DNA of 64,000 bases from Bradyrhizobium sp. LTSP849 (GCF_000938255.1 NZ_JYMR01000004.1:248001-312000); one strand, 5' to 3'; positions 44,763 to 54,771 are shown, counted from the stretch's first letter. Notes: generated by a model not told the origin, from the letters alone. Numbers and translations: made by a program.

Positions 44763-45401
44763 ATGAAGGAATGGAGATCGGCCCGGGTGGCCCTGATCTG
44801 GGTTGCCCTTGCGGCAGCCGTTGGCGTTCCGATCGCCGCCGCAGCGATGAGCCCGCTGCTCGCATGGCGCGGTCCGGTCTACATCCTGGCCGGATTCGCA
44901 GGGATGATCGCGCTGGGTCTCGTGCTGGTCCAGCCTCTGCTGATCGGCGGATACTTGACCCCGCTGTCGGCTTATCGGGGACGGCGCGCGCATCACTGGA
45001 TCGGGGGCGCGCTGGTGGTGGCGGTGGTGATCCATGTCGCCGGCCTCTGGATCACCAGTCCGCCTGACATGATCGACGCCCTGCTGTTCTCATCGCCGAC
45101 GCCGTTCTCCCCCTTTGGCGTGATCGCGATGTGGGCCATTTTTACTGTCGCGCTTCTGGCTGCGCTGCGCCGGCGATTGGGACTGCGGCTGCGGACGTGG
45201 CGCATGGTGCATATCCCCCTCGCGATCGTCATCGTCGCAGGCAGCGTGGTCCATTGCCTGCTGATCGAAGGGACGATGGAGACGGTGTCGAAGGCGGCGC
45301 TTTGCGCGCTGGTCCTGGCTGCGGCCATCAAAGTCATGGCCGACCTATGGATGCGGCGAAAGCGCGGGACGTTGCGCGGAGAGAGCATTGCGCGACAGTG
45401 A
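44763..45401 (+). CDS. Ferric-reductase-like haem membrane protein
   Basis: 212 residues with six hydrophobic segments. Two histidine pairs suited to haem binding are visible: HHWIGGALVVAVVIH and MVHIPLAIVIVAGSVVH, the pattern of the ferric reductase-like transmembrane domain. It could deliver electrons across the membrane to the Tat-exported partner. No flavin domain is fused, so a separate donor (quinone or flavoprotein) is needed. Confidence 0.85.
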   Translation: MKEWRSARVALIWVALAAAVGVPIAAAAMSPLLAWRGPVYILAGFAGMIALGLVLVQPLLIGGYLTPLSAYRGRRAHHWIGGALVVAVVIHVAGLWITSPPDMIDALLFSSPTPFSPFGVIAMWAIFTVALLAALRRRLGLRLRTWRMVHIPLAIVIVAGSVVHCLLIEGTMETVSKAALCALVLAAAIKVMADLWMRRKRGTLRGESIARQ

Positions 45402-45471
45402 CCAGCTCGCAGGACGGGTCGAGCGAAGCGAAACCGATCCTACGCGCTAAGGCAGCACCAGATGGAAAAGG

Positions 45472-45495
45472 GGCCACCGTGTCGGTGGCCTTTTT
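45472..45495. terminator. Intrinsic terminator between convergent genes
   Basis: GGCCACC, loop GTGTC, GGTGGCC then TTTTT. AAAA at its left gives a T run on the other strand. A decayed palindromic repeat (GACGGGTCGAGCGAAGCG) lies just upstream at about 45412. Confidence 0.85.
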
Positions 45496-45497
45496 GC

Positions 45498-46301
45498 TCA
45501 TTTCTTCAGGGTTGCGGCGAAGAGCTTGGCTGCTTCGGCCTTTGATTCCTTATCGGCCTTCTCGTCGTATCTGAGCGGCAGGTTAAACTTCTTGCCGAGC
45601 TCGGTGGCCTCGGGGTTCGTGAACGCGTGCACGGCGCCGGGATATTCGATGATCCGATAATCGGCCTTCGCTGCGTCGAAATCCTTCTTGAGCGCATCGT
45701 ACTGCTCGCGCTTCACGAACGGGTCGTCCGCGCCATTGAGAATGAGGATTTTCGCCTTGACGGTTCCCGGCTCAGGCGCGGGCGTGTTGAGACCAAGGGA
45801 AGCGTGAAAGCCCGCAACGGCGGCGAGATCAGCCCCGCTGCGCGCCATGTTCAGCACCACCGCGCCGCCGAAGCAGTAACCGACGGCGCCGATCGCTTGC
45901 GGATTGACCGAGGCCTGCTTGGCGAGTTCTGCGCGCGCTGCGTTGAAGCGGGACTCCATCGCTTTCGGGTTCTTCATCACCGATCCCGAGAGCGCGCCGG
46001 CGTCCTTCGGGTTGTCGGCGCTCTTGGCGTCGCCGTACATGTCGGCAATGAAGGCTGTGTAGCCCTGCTCCGCGAACTTGCGCGCCTCATTATGAATATG
46101 CGGGGTGATGCCCCACCATTCGTGCACCATGACGATGCCGGGCCGCTTGGCCTGGGTCGCATCGTCATAGACAACGAAGCCCTTCATCGTGGTCTCGCCG
46201 TCTGTGTAGGTGACCGGCTCTTCCTTGACCGCAGCGTGTGCGCTCGCGACCATTGCGATGGCGCAAAGTGCTCCCACTATGTTCGTGATGTTCGCTCGCA
46301 T
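45498..46301 (-). CDS. Dienelactone hydrolase family protein, secreted
   Basis: 267 residues. A signal peptide (MRANITNIVGALCAIAMVASAHA) precedes a dienelactone hydrolase domain: VHEWWGITPHI, nucleophile cysteine in GYCFGG, an acid in GADDPFV and H in VHAFTN. These are the Cys-Asp-His triad of the family. Export is unusual for the classical enzyme, so the substrate may differ. GGAGG six bases before ATG 46301. Confidence 0.92.
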   Translation of the reverse strand: MRANITNIVGALCAIAMVASAHAAVKEEPVTYTDGETTMKGFVVYDDATQAKRPGIVMVHEWWGITPHIHNEARKFAEQGYTAFIADMYGDAKSADNPKDAGALSGSVMKNPKAMESRFNAARAELAKQASVNPQAIGAVGYCFGGAVVLNMARSGADLAAVAGFHASLGLNTPAPEPGTVKAKILILNGADDPFVKREQYDALKKDFDAAKADYRIIEYPGAVHAFTNPEATELGKKFNLPLRYDEKADKESKAEAAKLFAATLKK

Positions 46302-46455
46302 GCTGACCTCCGGCGGGTTTGGCACGACACTACATTGGCATACCAGCAATGCCCGCGCTAGGCGTCGAAAGCGGCGTCGGCGCCCTCACAGGCTGGGCTG
46401 AGGTCCCTATATGTGAGGCTCCGGCGCAGCTCGCGCCCCATCCGGTATCCATCGC

Positions 46456-47460
46456 ATGATCCCCTTCTCCGTGCTCGACCTCGCTCCCATCCGAAGGGGT
46501 GGCGATGCGGCGCAGGCGTTTCGCAATTCGCTTGATCTCGCCCAGCATGCCGAAGCCTGGGGCTTCAAGCGATTCTGGCTGGCCGAGCATCACAACATGA
46601 CGGGGATTGCGAGTGCCGCGACGTCGGTCGTGATCGGGCATGTCGCGGGCGGCACCAAGACGATCCGCGTCGGCTCCGGCGGCGTGATGCTGCCGAACCA
46701 TTCGCCGCTGATCATCGCCGAGCAGTTCGGCACGCTGGAATCGCTCTATCCCGGACGGATCGACCTCGGGCTCGGACGGGCGCCGGGCACCGACCAGCTC
46801 ACCGCGCGGGCGCTGCGGCGCGATCTCGCCACCACGTCCGAGAATTTTCCGCATGACGTGCTGGAATTGCAGGCGCTGTTCGGCGACGTACAGCCGAACC
46901 AGGCGATCCGCGCCGTGCCCGGCATGGGGCTGAAGGTACCGCTGTGGATCCTCGGCTCCAGCATGTTCGGCGCACAGCTCGCGGCCATGCTCGGCCTGCC
47001 CTTCGCATTCGCCTCGCATTTCGCACCAGCGATGATGATGCCCGCGCTGCGCGAGTACCGGGCGCGCTTCGAGCCCTCAGTGCAGCTCGACAAGCCCTAC
47101 GCGATGGTCGGCGTCAACGTGTTCGCCGCGGACAGCGATGTCGAGGCGCAGCGCATGTTCACCTCGCTCCAGCAGCAGTTCATCAATCTGCGCCGCGGCA
47201 CGCCCGGCCCCTTGCCGCCGCCGGTCGATGACATGGACGCGCTATGGTCGCCGGCGGAGAAGGCCATGGTCGGCCAGTCGCTGTCCTGCTCCGTGGTCGG
47301 CGCGCCCGACTTCATCGAGCGCGGACTGAAGGCGCTGATCGCCGACACCGCCGCGGACGAGCTGATGACGACAGGACAGATCTACGATCACGCCGCGCGG
47401 CTGCGCTCGTTCGAGGTCGCGGCCGAAGTGCGTGACAGGCTGTGGACTACTGCCGCATGA
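46456..47460 (+). CDS. LLM-class flavin-dependent monooxygenase
   Basis: 334 residues of the luciferase-like TIM-barrel family: [66 protein letters not shown]. The pattern is that of the subgroup that includes the E. coli YhbW-like proteins. It would use FMNH2 or F420-like reduced flavin and oxygen; substrate unknown. Confidence 0.93.
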   Translation: MIPFSVLDLAPIRRGGDAAQAFRNSLDLAQHAEAWGFKRFWLAEHHNMTGIASAATSVVIGHVAGGTKTIRVGSGGVMLPNHSPLIIAEQFGTLESLYPGRIDLGLGRAPGTDQLTARALRRDLATTSENFPHDVLELQALFGDVQPNQAIRAVPGMGLKVPLWILGSSMFGAQLAAMLGLPFAFASHFAPAMMMPALREYRARFEPSVQLDKPYAMVGVNVFAADSDVEAQRMFTSLQQQFINLRRGTPGPLPPPVDDMDALWSPAEKAMVGQSLSCSVVGAPDFIERGLKALIADTAADELMTTGQIYDHAARLRSFEVAAEVRDRLWTTAA

Positions 47461-47511
47461 TCCGCGCGTGATAACTGGGGAGTCAGAACACGCAACGACG
47501 GGATTTCGCGA

Positions 47512-47853
47512 ATGACCTTACCGTTCATTTTCTGCGCATTGGTGACGCTGATCAGCGCGATCATAAGCCTCGGATTTTCGCTGGCGGCAGCCTTGGGCGC
47601 AATCGGCAATGCTCGCACCATGGCGCTCTACGCCTGCGCCCGCAGCATAGCCCTCGCGATCGCAAGCGTGATCCCTCTTCTAACCGGATCGGCGCAATGG
47701 CTCCTGGCCATGGCTTGGAGCATGATCATCGTTCAAGGATGCGACGCCCTCGTCGGACTGACGATCCATGATCGCATGAAAACCTTCGGCCCCGCCGGAA
47801 CCGCACTCCTGAACCTGGTCGCGGTGATCTGGCTCATGCGCGGCTTGTCATAG
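47512..47853 (+). CDS. Small integral membrane protein
   Basis: 113 residues with four hydrophobic segments (about 4-30, 38-60, 62-82, 92-112). No family recognised. It is 51 bp after the monooxygenase on the same strand and may share its transcript. Confidence 0.7.
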   Translation: MTLPFIFCALVTLISAIISLGFSLAAALGAIGNARTMALYACARSIALAIASVIPLLTGSAQWLLAMAWSMIIVQGCDALVGLTIHDRMKTFGPAGTALLNLVAVIWLMRGLS

Positions 47854-47892
47854 ACGCCGGCGGACGGGCGCGACGCCAGCGCCTTATTGTTT

Positions 47893-47941
47893 GAGCATGA
47901 TCTTTTCGGAAAACCGCTGCACACTTTTCCGGATCATGCTC
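47893..47941 (-). repeat. Palindromic repeat supplying a stop codon (copy d)
   Basis: Arms GAGCATGATC and GATCATGCTC with TTTTCGGAAAACCG core. Its right edge makes the TAG stop of the chemoreceptor gene. Confidence 0.85.
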
Positions 47942-49650
47942 TACGCCGCCCTGATCGAGTTCATGAAGTTGGCGACGCCGCGCTTCAGGCGGATGCTTTC
48001 ATTGGCGAGCGACTGCGCGGCCGACTGCACCTGGGCCGAGGCACCGCCGGTTTCCGCTGCGCCGCGCTGAACGTCGGCGATGCTGGTCCCGACCTGCGAG
48101 GTGCCTTCGGCGGCGCGCTGCACGTTGCGGGAGATCTCCTGCGTGGCGGAGCCCTGTTGCCCGACCGAGGTCGAGATCGCAGCCGCGATCTCCGAGATCC
48201 GCCCGATCGTCGCGCCGATCTCCTTGATCGACGCAACCGAATCCTTGGTTGCCGACTGGATGTCGGAGATCTGCTGGCTGATCTCGTCGGTCGCCTTGGC
48301 GGTCTGTTCGGCGAGCGTCTTCACCTCGGACGCCACCACGGCAAAGCCGCGGCCCGCCTCGCCGGCGCGCGCGGCCTCGATGGTCGCGTTCAGGGCCAAT
48401 AGATTGGTCTGGCCGGCGATGGTCTGGATGAGATCGACGACATCGCCGATCCGGCTGGCGGCCTGCGACAGCTGGCTCATACGCGAGTCGGTCTTCTGTG
48501 CCTGGCTGACAGCCTCGCCCGCAATCCGCGCCGAGGTCTCGACCTGGCGGCTGATCTCGCCAATTGAGGATGCGAGTTCCTCGCTCGCGGCCGCCACCGA
48601 ATGCACGTTCGCCGACGCCTCGTTCGACGCCGTGGAGGCGCGGCCAGAGACCTGCGCGACGGTGTCGGCCGTCTTGGAGAGCGTCGTCGACGACGTTTCG
48701 AGCTGGCCGGCGGCAACCGACACCAACTCGATGATCTCGCCGACCTCGTGCTCGAACTGATCGGCAAGCCGGTTCATGTCGACCTTGCGCGTTTCGACCT
48801 GGCGCAGTTCGGTGATCGCCTGCTGCTCGCGCATGCGGTTCGTCTCTAACATGGCGTCGCGGAACACCTGGACGGTGCGCGCCATCTCGCCGATCTCGTC
48901 GCGGCGATCAGCATGGGCGACGGGCGCATCAAGTTGGCCGGCGCTGAGCGAGGCCATGCGCTCCTTCAGGCCCATGAGCGGCTTGACCACGCTACGGCCA
49001 ACGGCCCAGGCAATCATGATCGAAATCAGCATCAGCACGGCGATAACGACGGACGCGGTCTGCACCATCGACCAGAAGGAGTTGTCGACCTCCGCCATGT
49101 ATTCGGCCGAGCCGATCATCAGGTTCCACGGCGCGAAACCGCGCGTGAAGGCAACCTTGTCGAGCGGGGTGGGATCCGAGCCGCTGCGGCGGAAAGCGTA
49201 GCGCAACGTGCCCTGGCCCTTCTTCGCCATATCCATCAGCGCGACCGCGAACAGCATGCCGTTGGCATCCTTGTTCGGACGCATGTCCTTGCCGACGAAT
49301 TGGGGAATGCCTGGGTTGGAGACGCACAGCCCGGTCTCGTAGTCGTAGATGTAGGCGTAGTTGCTGTGGTCTTCGTACCAGACGTAATTATTGGCTTCGA
49401 GGAAGCGCTTCTTGGCCTCCTCCTCCGTCATCTGGCCGGCCTTGAAGGCCTTGTAGTAACCGTCGGCCAGGTTCCAGACGATATCGACGGCGGCATGCGC
49501 CTTCTCGATCCGCTCGGTGACGAGCTGGTTGCGCGCGATCCACAGCACGGTGGAGGCGACCAGCGCCATGCAGATCGCACCGACCAATGTCATGATCGCG
49601 AGCTTGGCGCCGATCGAGCGAAGGGAAACCAGGTTCTTGAGAGCCGGCAT
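47941..49650 (-). CDS. Methyl-accepting chemotaxis protein with Cache domain
   Basis: 569 residues. A first membrane segment (about 15-38), a periplasmic single-Cache sensor (about 40-190; [20 protein letters not shown]), a second membrane segment (about 196-218), HAMP (about 219-270) and a long coiled signalling domain with the conserved tip [25 protein letters not shown]. It should sense a small ligand such as an organic acid and report to CheA/CheW. No che genes are adjacent. Confidence 0.95.
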   Translation of the reverse strand: MPALKNLVSLRSIGAKLAIMTLVGAICMALVASTVLWIARNQLVTERIEKAHAAVDIVWNLADGYYKAFKAGQMTEEEAKKRFLEANNYVWYEDHSNYAYIYDYETGLCVSNPGIPQFVGKDMRPNKDANGMLFAVALMDMAKKGQGTLRYAFRRSGSDPTPLDKVAFTRGFAPWNLMIGSAEYMAEVDNSFWSMVQTASVVIAVLMLISIMIAWAVGRSVVKPLMGLKERMASLSAGQLDAPVAHADRRDEIGEMARTVQVFRDAMLETNRMREQQAITELRQVETRKVDMNRLADQFEHEVGEIIELVSVAAGQLETSSTTLSKTADTVAQVSGRASTASNEASANVHSVAAASEELASSIGEISRQVETSARIAGEAVSQAQKTDSRMSQLSQAASRIGDVVDLIQTIAGQTNLLALNATIEAARAGEAGRGFAVVASEVKTLAEQTAKATDEISQQISDIQSATKDSVASIKEIGATIGRISEIAAAISTSVGQQGSATQEISRNVQRAAEGTSQVGTSIADVQRGAAETGGASAQVQSAAQSLANESIRLKRGVANFMNSIRAA

Positions 49651-50018
49651 TCTGCCTCTTCGATGTTGCTGGGCGCCGCGCCCACAGAATCGGGCAGCAG
49701 GCCATCACGAGGTGGGAATGCGCAAACTAGAGGCAATTCGTTAAGAACTCAGTTACGCCACGAATGCGCCGCGCGGCGCCTCCGGTGTTACCGAGAGGTT
49801 AATGCGACGGCCCCGTCACTATGATGTGGGCCGCGAGTGCTACTCCATCACCATCACCTCCGCGCAATGGCAAAGCCATTGTCGCTGAAGGCGCCGAAGC
49901 GAAGCGGAGGCCTCGAAGCGCGACAGCCCGGCTGCATCGGGGCCGTCCATCCTTCGAGGCTCGCTACGCGAGCACCTCAGGATGACGGAGCTAGCAGCCT
50001 CATCACGGCGAGGCCTTA
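49651..50018. other. Intergenic region with short palindrome
   Basis: 368 bp upstream of the chemoreceptor and downstream of the amidohydrolase. At 49945-49986 GTCCATCCTTCGAGG ... CCTCAGGATGAC surrounds a GCTCGCTACGCGAGC hairpin. I see no gene here. Confidence 0.5.
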
Positions 50019-50894
50019 CTAATCCGAAAACCCGAACAACTTTGCCGGATTGTGCACGAGGATCTTCTCTAGCTCGGCCTGGTCCGGCGCGTAGCGGAAC
50101 ATCAGCTCGAGCAGGTCGGCATCGTTGGGCGGCTGCTTCACGGAGACCGGATGCGGCCAGTCGCTGGCCCAGACGCAGCGGTCGATTGCTGCCTCGATAT
50201 AGGTCCGCGCGATCGGGATCACGTCGTCATAGGGGGGCCCGGCCTGCGAGGTCTTCTCGCCGAGCGACAGCATCACCCAGAAATTGCCCTTGGCGAGCAG
50301 CTCGAGCATTTTTCGCAGGTTCGGATCATCCTTGCCGCGCCAGGGTTCGGGTCGCGCCATATGGTCGATCAGCACCGGCACGTCGAGATTCTCGTACTTC
50401 GCGACGCTGGAAACGATGCCGTCCTTTTCGGGCTGGATTTTTGCGTACCAGCCGAGCTCGCGGATTCGCGCGATGGCTCGGGCGAAATCCTGATCCGACA
50501 GCACGGCGCCGAGCTCCTGACGGAAGCTGAAGCGGGCGCCGCGGACGCCCGCGTCATGCAGCTTCGCAAGATAAGTGTCATTCGCCTCCGCGAACACCAG
50601 CGCGTTGGCGCAACCGCGATAGTTGGGGCCCATCGCCGCAAGAGCATCGAGCACAACGGAATGGTCGGCGCCATAGGTCGTGGTCTGCACGATGATGCCG
50701 CGCTCGATGCCGAGCGTCTTGTGCACGCGGAGCGCCGCTTCCCAGGTCGCGCTCGGCATCTGGTAGGCCGCGCCGGGGCGGATCGGATATTTGTCCAGCG
50801 GTCCCAGCACATGAAACTGGCTGTCGACGGTCTTCGGCGGCGGCGCCTTGATTGGACGGCGCGGGTTGGGGTCGAACGGCAGATAGGTCGGCAT
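50019..50894 (-). CDS. Amidohydrolase (2-pyrone-4,6-dicarboxylate hydrolase-like)
   Basis: 291 residues of the amidohydrolase TIM barrel: VDSQFHVLGP near 23-32 replaces the usual D-x-H-x-H (one His kept), IDHMARP holds a conserved histidine and SDWPHPV the catalytic aspartate. The whole matches LigI-like pyrone dicarboxylate lactonases and related lactone hydrolases. Last gene of the six-gene operon. AAGGAG precedes the ATG. Confidence 0.9.
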   Translation of the reverse strand: MPTYLPFDPNPRRPIKAPPPKTVDSQFHVLGPLDKYPIRPGAAYQMPSATWEAALRVHKTLGIERGIIVQTTTYGADHSVVLDALAAMGPNYRGCANALVFAEANDTYLAKLHDAGVRGARFSFRQELGAVLSDQDFARAIARIRELGWYAKIQPEKDGIVSSVAKYENLDVPVLIDHMARPEPWRGKDDPNLRKMLELLAKGNFWVMLSLGEKTSQAGPPYDDVIPIARTYIEAAIDRCVWASDWPHPVSVKQPPNDADLLELMFRYAPDQAELEKILVHNPAKLFGFSD

Positions 50895-50907
50895 GCAAAA
50901 TGCTCCT

Positions 50908-51303
50908 TCAGTCGATCACAGCGGTGAAATCGCACTGCACCAGCGCACCGCCATCCATGTTGTCCATCGGCAGCGCATGGCGCGCCGGGCGCGAATGCTC
51001 GTCCGGAAACATCTTGAGCCATTCGACATTCACCGGTCCGCGCTGTGTGCGGTCCTTCAGCCACACCGTCATCTTGATGATGTCATCGGTCGAGCCGCCG
51101 GCGGCCTCCACCGTCGCCTTCATATGCGCGAACATGTTGGCGCATTGGGCGTCGAGGCTCTCCGGCATCGCGCCGGTCGCACCATCGCGGCCGAGGATGA
51201 CGCCGGACATCACCAGATTGCCGATGCGACAGGCGTTCGGAATCGGATTGGCGTGCTTGAAGCCGCCGATATGAATGCTCTTGCGCCGCGGTTGATCCGT
51301 CAT
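50908..51303 (-). CDS. RidA (YjgF/YER057c) family protein
   Basis: 131 residues. IGNLVMSGVILGRDGATG, and QCANMFAHMKATVEAAGGSTDDIIKMTVWLKD are the family core. RidA proteins deaminate enamine/imine intermediates or act on side products of aromatic pathways. Operon position between the hydratase and amidohydrolase (gaps of 25 and 13 bp) suggests a pathway role. Confidence 0.92.
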   Translation of the reverse strand: MTDQPRRKSIHIGGFKHANPIPNACRIGNLVMSGVILGRDGATGAMPESLDAQCANMFAHMKATVEAAGGSTDDIIKMTVWLKDRTQRGPVNVEWLKMFPDEHSRPARHALPMDNMDGGALVQCDFTAVID

Positions 51304-51328
51304 GGTGCGCTCCCTCTCTCTTATTGGT

Positions 51329-52132
51329 TCAGACGAACTGGCACGACACCGAGCCGAACGTGCCATAGTCGGCATGAAACGTGTCGCCGCGGCGGATGTC
51401 GACCGGACGCGTGAACGATCCGGCCAGCACGACCTCGCCGGCCGCGAGATGCTCGTCATGCGGCGCCAGCCGATTGGCGAGCCAGGCGATGCCGTTGGCG
51501 GGATGATTGAGTACGCCGGCTGCAAGCCCGGTCTCCTCGACCTCGCCGTTGCGGAACAAGAGCGCACCGATCCAGCGAAGATCCGCATCCATTGGGCGGA
51601 ACGGGCGGCCGCCCAACACCAGCGCGGCATTGGCCGCGTTGTCCGAGATCGTGTCCATAACCTTGCGGGTCTTGCCAGTCTCCGGATCGACGCGATGCAT
51701 CCGCGTCTCCAGAATTTCGAGCGCCGGCGTCACATAGTCGGTGGCGTTGAGCACGTCGAAGATGGTGCAATCCGGCCCGCGTAGCGGCGCCTTCAGCACG
51801 AAGGCGAGCTCGACCTCGATCCGCGGCGCGTGGAAACGGTCGAACGGAATGGGCGTGGCGTCAGCGTAGAACATGTCGGCGAACAGCACGCCGTAATCGG
51901 GCTCAGCGATGCCGACTGCGTTCTGCATCGCCTTCGAGGTCAGGCCGATCTTGTGGCCCTTGATGACGCGGCCGCGGCCAAGCTGGAGCTTGGTCCAGGC
52001 GCGCTGGATCGCGTAGGCATCCTCGATGGCGAAATCGGGATATTCTTTCGAGAACATCGGGATCAGCACCTTGCTGCGCTCGGCTTCATCCAGGCGCGCG
52101 GCAAGGCGTTCGATCGTGGCAGTATCCAGCAT
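51329..52132 (-). CDS. 2-oxo-hept-4-ene-1,7-dioate hydratase-like enzyme
   Basis: 267 residues similar to HpaH/MhpD hydratases: [36 protein letters not shown] (metal-binding E-x-E) and [13 protein letters not shown]. These add water to dienoates formed by meta-cleavage of aromatics. The start is three bases after the upstream hydrolase stop. Confidence 0.92.
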   Translation of the reverse strand: MLDTATIERLAARLDEAERSKVLIPMFSKEYPDFAIEDAYAIQRAWTKLQLGRGRVIKGHKIGLTSKAMQNAVGIAEPDYGVLFADMFYADATPIPFDRFHAPRIEVELAFVLKAPLRGPDCTIFDVLNATDYVTPALEILETRMHRVDPETGKTRKVMDTISDNAANAALVLGGRPFRPMDADLRWIGALLFRNGEVEETGLAAGVLNHPANGIAWLANRLAPHDEHLAAGEVVLAGSFTRPVDIRRGDTFHADYGTFGSVSCQFV

Positions 52133-52135
52133 GGC

Positions 52136-52996
52136 CTATTGCTCCGCAGCCACGGTGTTGCTGAGCACGCCGATGCGGCTCGATTCGACCTCGACGACGT
52201 CGCCCACCTTGAGCCAGCGCGGCGGGTCGAAGCGGGCACCAGCTCCGGTCGGCGTCCCCGTCACGATCATGTCGCCGGGCTTCAACGTGGCGAATGTGGA
52301 GAGATACGAGATCAGAAAGTCGAACGGGAACATCAACCGCTCGGTTGTGTCCTGCTGCCGCACCTCGCCGTTGACGCGCGTGATGATGTCATGGGGCCCG
52401 CGCGGATCCAGTTCGTCCGCGGTGACGATCCAGGGACCGATGCTGCCGGAGCGATCGAAATTCTTGCCCTGCGTGACGTTGAACTTGCCGTGGCGCAACC
52501 AGTCCCGCACCGTGCCTTCGTTGCACAACGTCATGCCGAAGATGTGCGCGAAGGCCTTGTCGCGCGGGATGTGCCGGCCGCCCTGGCCGATCACGATGAC
52601 GAGCTCGCCCTCGTAATCGAGCTGCTCCGACACTTTCGGCTTCTCGAGCGGCTGGCCGGAGCCTGTCATCGACGACATGCTGCGCACGAACAGGCTCGGA
52701 TATTTGGGCAGGTCCGAGCTGTCCTTATATTCGGCGTTACGCTCGGCGTAGTTGACGCCGATGCACCAGAGCTTTTCCGGCGCCAGCACCGGCGGAAGCA
52801 GGACGAGATCCCTGAGCGCGTAGTCCGGCTTTTGGCCGGCCACCGCTTGCTGCGCATCGGCGAGCGCGTTGGCCGCGATCAGCGCCTTCACGTCGGAAAA
52901 ATCGTGGCCGATCCGCTTTGTCAGATCGACGACACCGCCGTCGATCGTCGCGCCGTAACGCGGTTCTCCGTCCAAGAGATAGCTCAGCAAGCGCAT
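52136..52996 (-). CDS. Fumarylacetoacetate hydrolase family protein
   Basis: 286 residues with the FAH core: CIGVNYAERNAEYK, QLDYEGELVIVIG (E-x-E metal ligands) and MTLCNEGTVRDWL, TQGKNFDRSGSIGPWIV, LKPGDMIVTGTPTGAG. Members cleave or isomerise or decarboxylate ring-opened acids (HpaG-like). GGAG before the ATG. Adjacent to the hydratase, as in homoprotocatechuate-type pathways. Confidence 0.92.
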   Translation of the reverse strand: MRLLSYLLDGEPRYGATIDGGVVDLTKRIGHDFSDVKALIAANALADAQQAVAGQKPDYALRDLVLLPPVLAPEKLWCIGVNYAERNAEYKDSSDLPKYPSLFVRSMSSMTGSGQPLEKPKVSEQLDYEGELVIVIGQGGRHIPRDKAFAHIFGMTLCNEGTVRDWLRHGKFNVTQGKNFDRSGSIGPWIVTADELDPRGPHDIITRVNGEVRQQDTTERLMFPFDFLISYLSTFATLKPGDMIVTGTPTGAGARFDPPRWLKVGDVVEVESSRIGVLSNTVAAEQ

Positions 52997-53039
52997 TGTC
53001 GTTCACTCCAATGGTCGTCAGGCGGCGCGGCCGGTGCGC

Positions 53040-53657
53040 TCAGTCGGTCGATTTCGGGGTCTGGAACACGGCGCCAAGCGTCACGATCTCGCCGAGGCGG
53101 GCGTAACGCGGGCCGCCGATGCGCGCGATCGGGTCGAGCGCCGAGGTCTCGACCTTGCCGTTGGTCACGAGACCGTCGCGGATGTGGAACATCACGACCT
53201 CACCGACGATGAGCCGGCTGCGGGCGTCGCCAAACTCGAGGCACTGCCGGAAGCGGCACTCCATCGCGACGGGTGCGGCCGCAAGCCGGCGCACCTTGAT
53301 GCGCTCGCTGGCGAGCGTCTCGAGGCCGAGCTCCGCGACCTCACTGATTTCGGGCGGATGCTCCACGGAGCTGTCATGCACCGCAGACATCAGCGGGGTA
53401 TCGGCGATGTGAATCACATATTCCTCGGTATCGAGGATGTTGTGCGCGGTGTCCTTGTAATCGGCGCCCTTGCGGCCGACGCTGATGGCGAGCATTGGCG
53501 GCTTCTGCGAGACGAAGGTGAAGGCGCTGAAGGGGGCGAGGTTGAGCACGCCGCTCCGCGACAGGCTCGTCACCCAGGCAATCGGACGCGGCACCACAAT
53601 GCCGGTCATCAATCGGTAGATGCGCTCCGCGCCGAGCTCGGTGGGGTCGATCTGCAT
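53040..53657 (-). CDS. Flavin reductase-like protein
   Basis: 205 residues of the FMN-binding split-barrel flavin reductase family (RLMTGIVVPRPIAWVTSLSRSGVLNLAPFSAFTFVSQKPPMLAISVG). It may supply reduced flavin to a monooxygenase, though none lies in the operon. Three bases after the TctC-like stop. Confidence 0.92.
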   Translation of the reverse strand: MQIDPTELGAERIYRLMTGIVVPRPIAWVTSLSRSGVLNLAPFSAFTFVSQKPPMLAISVGRKGADYKDTAHNILDTEEYVIHIADTPLMSAVHDSSVEHPPEISEVAELGLETLASERIKVRRLAAAPVAMECRFRQCLEFGDARSRLIVGEVVMFHIRDGLVTNGKVETSALDPIARIGGPRYARLGEIVTLGAVFQTPKSTD

Positions 53658-53660
53658 CGC

Positions 53661-54626
53661 TCAGTCAGCCCTGATGTTGGCCTTGCGCACAATCGGAATC
53701 CATTTGGCGTCCTCACGCTCGAGATAGGCCGTGAACTCGGCCGGCGTCATCGGCACTGCTTCGGCGCCGAGCTTGTCGAACTTGTCAACCACGGCGGGGT
53801 CTTTCAGGATCGCCACCAGCGTCTCGTGCAGTCTGTCGACGATCGGCGCCGGCGTGCCCGCGGGCGCGAACAGGCCGGTAAAGGTCTGGGCGTCGAAATC
53901 CTTGTAACCAAGCTCGACGAAGGTCGGTACGTCCGGCAGCGCGTTCAGCCGATGCGGGCTGGTCACGGCCAGCGCGCGGAACAGGCCGCTCTTGATGTAT
54001 TGCAGGCTGACCGAGAGCTGGTCGAATGCGAATTGCACCTGCCCGCCGAGCAGATCGTTGGTCGCGGGTGCATTGCCGCGGTAATGCGCCGTGACCCATT
54101 GCAGGCCGAGCGTCGACTGCATCAATTCGCTGAGCAGATGATTGGTGGTGCCGGGACCGGGCGAAGCCATGGTCAGCTTGCCGGGCTCGCGCTTGGCGAG
54201 ATCCAAAAATTCCTTCAGCGTCGTGGCCTGCACCGAGGGATGGACCTCAAGCACCAGCGGCGTCATCGAAATGGTCGAGATCGGCAGGAAATCCTTCTTC
54301 CAGCTATAGGCGTCGCGCTTGTTGATTTCGGTCGCGAACAGCACCGGACCGTTGGCACCGACGAACAGGGTGTAGCCGTCGGCGGGCGATTTCGCGAAGG
54401 CCTCGCCCGCGATCATGCCGCCGGCGCCGGCCTTGTTCTCGATGATGAAGGGCTGGCCAAGCTTTTCCTGGAGCTTGTCGGCGATGATGCGCGCCGCGCT
54501 GTCGACATTGCCGCCGGCCGGATAGGGCACGAGCAGCTTGACGCTGCGCGCCGGCCATTGCTGGCCCGCCGCCGGCCCGGCCAGCATTGCAGCAACAGCA
54601 GCCAGAACTATCCAGAGCGATCTCAT
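53661..54626 (-). CDS. Tripartite tricarboxylate transporter binding protein (Bug/TctC)
   Basis: 321 residues with signal peptide (MRSLWIVLAAVAAMLAGPAAG). VKLLVPYPAGGNVDSAARIIADKL and IIENKAGAGGMIAGEAFAKSPADGYTL are diagnostic of Bug extracytoplasmic receptors. TctA and TctB partners are not in the operon. GGGAGG precedes ATG. First gene of the operon, divergent from IclR; it probably captures the aromatic or organic acid degraded by the downstream enzymes. Confidence 0.94.
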   Translation of the reverse strand: MRSLWIVLAAVAAMLAGPAAGQQWPARSVKLLVPYPAGGNVDSAARIIADKLQEKLGQPFIIENKAGAGGMIAGEAFAKSPADGYTLFVGANGPVLFATEINKRDAYSWKKDFLPISTISMTPLVLEVHPSVQATTLKEFLDLAKREPGKLTMASPGPGTTNHLLSELMQSTLGLQWVTAHYRGNAPATNDLLGGQVQFAFDQLSVSLQYIKSGLFRALAVTSPHRLNALPDVPTFVELGYKDFDAQTFTGLFAPAGTPAPIVDRLHETLVAILKDPAVVDKFDKLGAEAVPMTPAEFTAYLEREDAKWIPIVRKANIRAD

Positions 54627-54750
54627 CTCAACCTCCCGCAGGCGGATCCGGCCCGCCCTGTTCTTGTTGCTCACCGGCGCCGCCCGCGGCGCTCCGATCG
54701 GGCCGCAATCTTCGGATGCGCGCTTTACCTGTCGAGGGAATTGTGGCGTT

Positions 54751-54771
54751 CTTGTCCATATTATGGACAAG
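54751..54771. promoter_or_regulatory. Probable IclR operator
   Basis: A perfect 21-bp palindrome: ten-base arms CTTGTCCATA and TATGGACAAG around a single T. It lies 125 bp upstream of the TctC start and overlaps the ATG at 54763 of the regulator, so binding could repress both. Confidence 0.7.
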
